8,758 bases of DNA, taken from positions 1 through 8,758 of the forward strand of contig JAZUCT010000047.1 in assembly GCA_045639255.1 (NCBI GenBank). The letters run 5' to 3'. Both the position numbers and the translations under genes were made by a program. The notes beneath the pieces are model-generated. The model ran no database searches. It was not told the origin of the DNA and was given only the letters and a program-made list of their open reading frames with translations. The stretch is from JAZUCT01 sp045639255 (lineage in GTDB: Bacteria; Bacillota; Clostridia; Christensenellales; UBA1242). Of this stretch, positions 7,478 through 8,758 are shown piece by piece; position 1 is the first letter of the stretch, and each line of letters opens with the position of its first letter.

Positions 7478-7506
7478 ATTATAACTTATTTTAATTTTTT
7501 AAACAA
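7478..7506 (-). promoter_or_regulatory. Sigma-A type promoter of polA
   Basis: On the minus strand TTGTTT (7501-7506), a 17-bp spacer and a perfect TATAAT (7478-7483). The predicted start near 7471 leaves a leader of only about 12 nt, which contains the GAGGG ribosome binding site. The -35 begins just after the U-tract of the upstream terminator (7508-7534), so the two units are packed back to back. Confidence 0.8.
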
Positions 7507-7507
7507 C

Positions 7508-7534
7508 AAAAAAGGCCAGTTTCCTAACCTTTTT
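7508..7534 (-). terminator. Intrinsic terminator of the 202-aa/83-codon unit, containing the frame-corrected stop codon
   Basis: Read on the minus strand, AAAAAGGTTAG (7534-7524) pairs with CTGGCCTTTTT (7519-7509), giving 11 bp including two G-U pairs. The loop is GAAA, a GNRA tetraloop, and a T-tract runs to 7508. On the plus strand the two G-U pairs become C-A mismatches, so the element is directional and belongs to the minus-strand genes. The TAG at 7524-7526 in the ascending arm is the stop of the frame-corrected small gene. Confidence 0.85.
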
Positions 7535-7776
7535 GACTTATTAGTTTTATTTGCTGAGCAGATATTTGTGGTGGCAAACTTAATGCAACAATTCCGTTAA
7601 ATGTTATTTTCAATTTGCATGCCCGCATCAATTTTGTTAATTTCACAATTTAAAAACTTTGTTTGGTTTGAAAAATTAACAATATAAGTTTCGTTACATT
7701 TTCTTCTGCCCATTTTTAACATATTAATTATTAATCGTTGTGATTCAACTTTTTCAATTATACCCTTACATTTCAT
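7524..7776 (-). pseudogene. Small unknown gene (about 83 aa when corrected) broken by a +1 frameshift in this sequence
   Basis: From ATG 7774-7776 the frame runs through GMQIENNI and stops at TAA 7597-7599 (59 aa). The next frame continues without a break as TFNGIVALSLPPQISAQQIK and ISQKG to TAG 7524-7526, exactly in the terminator stem, so the reading almost certainly belongs together. Removing one A from the A4 run (7607-7610) restores GMQIEITFNGIVALS and an 83-aa protein. The pattern (short strands, 'D-x-G-x-x-I-x-I-x-F-x-G', then 'P-P-Q-I-x-A-x-x-I') resembles the small beta-barrel seen in DUF3221/YobA-like proteins; that is an inference. The ATG lies inside the end of the upstream gene (ATGAAATGTAA, 11-nt overlap) with no good ribosome binding site of its own, which suggests coupled translation. 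A GTG at 7788 is less likely as the start. The cause could be a real inactivating mutation, a homopolymer error, or less likely recoding. Confidence 0.7.
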
Positions 7777-8374
7777 CTTCAAATTCACTTTCGTTTTGTT
7801 TTATTTCTTCAACTTCACCATTTGCCCTTCTTGCAAGAAAATTAACACTATCTAGGTTTTTAATATTAGATTGATTTAAATATTGCAGTTGTGCTTGTGT
7901 TGGTTTTATTAAATTATGATTTCTATCGTGAACAAGCAATGCTTCAAGTTGCATGCCATGAAAATATATATTTGTAATTTTAATATAACCGGCAAGTTCA
8001 AGCGATCTTTCGTCAGCATTATGTATTAACTCGGCTTGCATGCTGTGACACCTATAGTCACAACCATAAAATTTTCCGTCTCTATCTAGCCAGCCAGTTT
8101 CATATTTATTGCTAAGAATCTCTGTTCCTTCCCAGTTTAAATATTGCCAATCTTTTGCTTCACAGATTTCATCACCAGAAACATCAATTTCAGTCATTCT
8201 GCCAGAACCCATATTATATACTGTTGCTTTTTTTAGCGGTGTTGATATATCTAACTCCCACCAAAAATTATCGATTTTAACAAACGCTTTGTTATTTAAA
8301 TCTTTAGGAATATAATATTTGCCAGATTTTTTTTTGAAATGCAATTTAATATCATCTATTTTATCTTTTTCCAT
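7766..8374 (-). CDS. Unknown 202-aa protein with a GWLDRDGKFYGC-type motif
   Basis: I cannot assign a function. The start is the ATG at 8372-8374: GGAG (8382-8385) lies 7 nt upstream of it, while the alternative TTG at 8378-8380 is only 1 nt from GGAG. Residue numbers below count from that TTG, so subtract 2 for the ATG start. The protein is soluble-looking, with no signal peptide or membrane helix. The N-terminal half is aromatic-rich (NFWWELD, 38-44). The middle has GWLDRDGKFYGCDYRCH (96-112), where Cys107, Cys111 and His112 could bind metal. Next comes LELAGYIKI (127-135), then PTQAQLQYLNQ (160-170) and an acidic tail ending EFEDEM. The order 'GWxDRxGxFYxC...H...LE..GYIKI...T.AQ..YL' looks like a repeated theme in uncharacterised Clostridia proteins, which I recall only loosely. 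It overlaps the downstream frameshifted gene by 11 nt and is expressed from a consensus promoter. Confidence 0.8.
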   Translation of the reverse strand: MEKDKIDDIKLHFKKKSGKYYIPKDLNNKAFVKIDNFWWELDISTPLKKATVYNMGSGRMTEIDVSGDEICEAKDWQYLNWEGTEILSNKYETGWLDRDGKFYGCDYRCHSMQAELIHNADERSLELAGYIKITNIYFHGMQLEALLVHDRNHNLIKPTQAQLQYLNQSNIKNLDSVNFLARRANGEVEEIKQNESEFEDEM

Positions 8375-8391
8375 TAACAAACTCCATAAAT

Positions 8392-8420
8392 ATTATATTA
8401 AAATTAAACATATATGTCAA
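8392..8420 (-). promoter_or_regulatory. Consensus sigma-A promoter of the 202-aa gene, overlapped by a 10-bp palindrome
   Basis: On the minus strand a perfect TTGACA (8415-8420), 17-bp spacer and perfect TATAAT (8392-8397). The predicted start near 8385 puts the GGAG ribosome binding site at the very 5' end of an approximately 11-nt leader. The palindrome ACATATATGT (8408-8417) overlaps the -35 and could be an operator, but it may also be chance in AT-rich DNA. Confidence 0.85.
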
Positions 8421-8438
8421 TGATGATAAAATAGTAAA

Positions 8439-8457
8439 TTTTTATATCATATAAAAA
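8439..8457. repeat. Perfect 9-bp inverted repeat around one central base
   Basis: TTTTTATAT (8439-8447), C8448, then ATATAAAAA (8449-8457) is a perfect inverted repeat. It lies about 20 bp upstream of the -35 of the 202-aa gene and overlaps the U-tract of the tRNA terminator. A one-base centre cannot form a stable hairpin, so a protein-binding site or a chance AT-rich palindrome are the options. Confidence 0.45.
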
Positions 8458-8482
8458 GCAAACCAATAACACGGTTTGCTTT
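8453..8482 (-). terminator. Intrinsic terminator of tRNA-Leu
   Basis: On the minus strand AAAGCAAACC (8482-8473) pairs with GGTTTGCTTT (8464-8455), a perfect 10-bp stem with an 8-nt loop, and runs into a T-tract (8457-8453). It begins 5 nt after the encoded CCA of the tRNA. Confidence 0.92.
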
Positions 8483-8487
8483 GATTT

Positions 8488-8573
8488 TGGTGCCGATGAC
8501 TGGGGTCGAACCAGCACGAGGTTGCCCTCGGAAGATTTTGAGTCTTCTGCGTCTGCCATTCCGCCACATCGGC
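8488..8573 (-). tRNA. trnL-CAA: tRNA-Leu, anticodon CAA (reads UUG)
   Basis: The 86-nt cloverleaf reads on the minus strand from GCCGATG (acceptor 5' arm, 8573-8567) to CATCGGC, then A and an encoded CCA (8488-8490). The anticodon arm is GAAGA CTCAAAA TCTTC, so the anticodon is CAA. The long variable arm (CGAGG GCAA CCTCG) is the class II hallmark of tRNA-Leu. The T arm has the TTCGACC loop with a GCTGG/CCAGT stem that includes one G-U pair. The gene stands alone between its own promoter and terminator. Confidence 0.97.
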
Positions 8574-8590
8574 ATATTAATAACAAAGTT

Positions 8591-8619
8591 ATTTTACCAT
8601 ATTAAAAATTTTTTTTCAA
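8591..8619 (-). promoter_or_regulatory. Extended -10 promoter of tRNA-Leu
   Basis: On the minus strand TTGAAA (8614-8619), 17-bp spacer, TAAAAT (8591-8596) with TG one base upstream of the -10. Transcription would start near 8584, about 11 nt before the mature tRNA 5' end. It shares almost its whole spacer and -10 with the ABC-F operon promoter. Confidence 0.8.
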
Positions 8620-8652
8620 GCAATTTTAATAATTCTTTTTTATTTTATGTGC

Positions 8653-8675
8653 AAGCATATTCTTTAATGCTTTTT
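8653..8675 (+). promoter_or_regulatory. Small inverted repeat in the leader of the plus-strand gene at 8711
   Basis: AAGCAT (8653-8658) and ATGCTT (8667-8672) are perfect inverted repeats with an 8-nt spacer, and the second arm continues into a T-run (8671-8675). Bases 8574-8710 hold the tRNA promoter and this repeat; I found no convincing -35/-10 pair on the plus strand. The element could be a weak attenuator hairpin or an operator between the divergent units. Confidence 0.35.
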
Positions 8676-8710
8676 AATAAATATATTATATCAAAATATA
8701 TTAAGGAGTT

Positions 8711-8758
8711 ATGGACAAGATGTTAGTTTCGAAAAAAGATTATTTTTTTAATTTTGTT
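8711..8758 (+). CDS. N-terminal start of an unidentified plus-strand protein (truncated by window end)
   Basis: A strong AAGGAG (8703-8708) precedes ATG 8711-8713, and an in-frame ATG follows at 8720-8722. The frame stays open to the window end, giving 16 codons (MDKMLVSKKDYFFNFV). The spacing from AAGGAG is 2 nt to the first ATG and 11 nt to the second, so the start is uncertain. Thirteen to sixteen residues are too few to name a family. The gene is divergent from tRNA-Leu. Confidence 0.6.
   Translation, partial: MDKMLVSKKDYFFNFV

Noticed and set aside
7597..7620. Programmed -1 frameshift in the small gene
   Set aside because: The shift needed is +1, not -1, and no X-XXY-YYZ slippery heptamer or downstream pseudoknot is visible. 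A single extra A explains the data better.
8378..8380. TTG as start codon of the 202-aa gene (204 aa)
   Set aside because: It lies only 1 nt from the GGAG ribosome binding site, while the ATG at 8372-8374 has the normal 7-nt spacing.
7500..8490. Mobile island integrated at the 3' end of tRNA-Leu
   Set aside because: There is no integrase gene and no second copy of the tRNA 3' end near 7500-7560, and base composition matches the surroundings. The unit is flanked by ordinary promoters and terminators.
8481..8726. An 81-codon plus-strand open frame and a 60-codon minus-strand frame over the tRNA
   Set aside because: The beginning (MTGVEPARGCPRKILS...RLPFRH) is simply the antisense translation of tRNA-Leu, a common false protein call. 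The tRNA is certain.

Overview
This window comes from a low-GC bacterial chromosome, very probably a member of the Bacillota (Clostridia-like, possibly an uncultured gut lineage). The evidence is strong A/T bias in codons and spacers, sigma-A type promoters, AGGA-type ribosome binding sites, U-tailed terminators, a YkpA/YbiT-type ABC-F protein and a PolA whose proofreading domain is dead. UGG is the tryptophan codon and no internal UGA is read through, so the code looks standard. I cannot name the genus.

Layout, left to right. Bases 1-178 hold the C-terminal end of a plus-strand gene that looks like a LysR-type regulator. It converges on asnS and shares a bidirectional terminator with it (181-207). 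Bases 211-4783 are a tight four-gene minus-strand operon, transcribed from right to left: ABC-F ATPase, an unknown 93-aa protein, an archaeal/eukaryotic-type aspartyl-tRNA synthetase, and asparaginyl-tRNA synthetase. In the three internal junctions the ribosome binding site overlaps, or directly follows, the upstream stop codon. One extended -10 promoter (4816-4844) precedes the operon, and there is no room for a T-box leader. Bases 4880-7459 are polA, with its own promoter and a terminator that overlaps its stop codon. Bases 7524-8374 are a two-gene unit of unknown function: a 202-aa protein and an overlapping small gene that is frameshifted in this sequence. It is driven by a promoter with perfect consensus hexamers. 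Bases 8488-8573 are tRNA-Leu(CAA) with its own promoter and terminator. At 8711 a plus-strand gene begins and runs off the window.

Most of the content is translation and replication housekeeping. The ABC-F protein (a ribosome-binding ATPase family), AspRS and AsnRS are co-transcribed, which fits a translation-related operon; the 93-aa protein between them is the unknown member. I see no defence system, CRISPR array, insertion sequence or prophage.

The points most worth a second look are these. The second Walker A motif of the ABC-F protein is lost while the rest of that domain is kept. The 83-codon gene is broken by what looks like one extra A in an A4 run. The AspRS has an unusual motif 3 and sits next to its paralogue AsnRS. 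The tRNA and ABC-F promoters are nearly identical. Two promoters imply leaders of only about 11-12 nt. None of this amounts to a demonstrable new system; the least explained part is the 7524-8374 pair.
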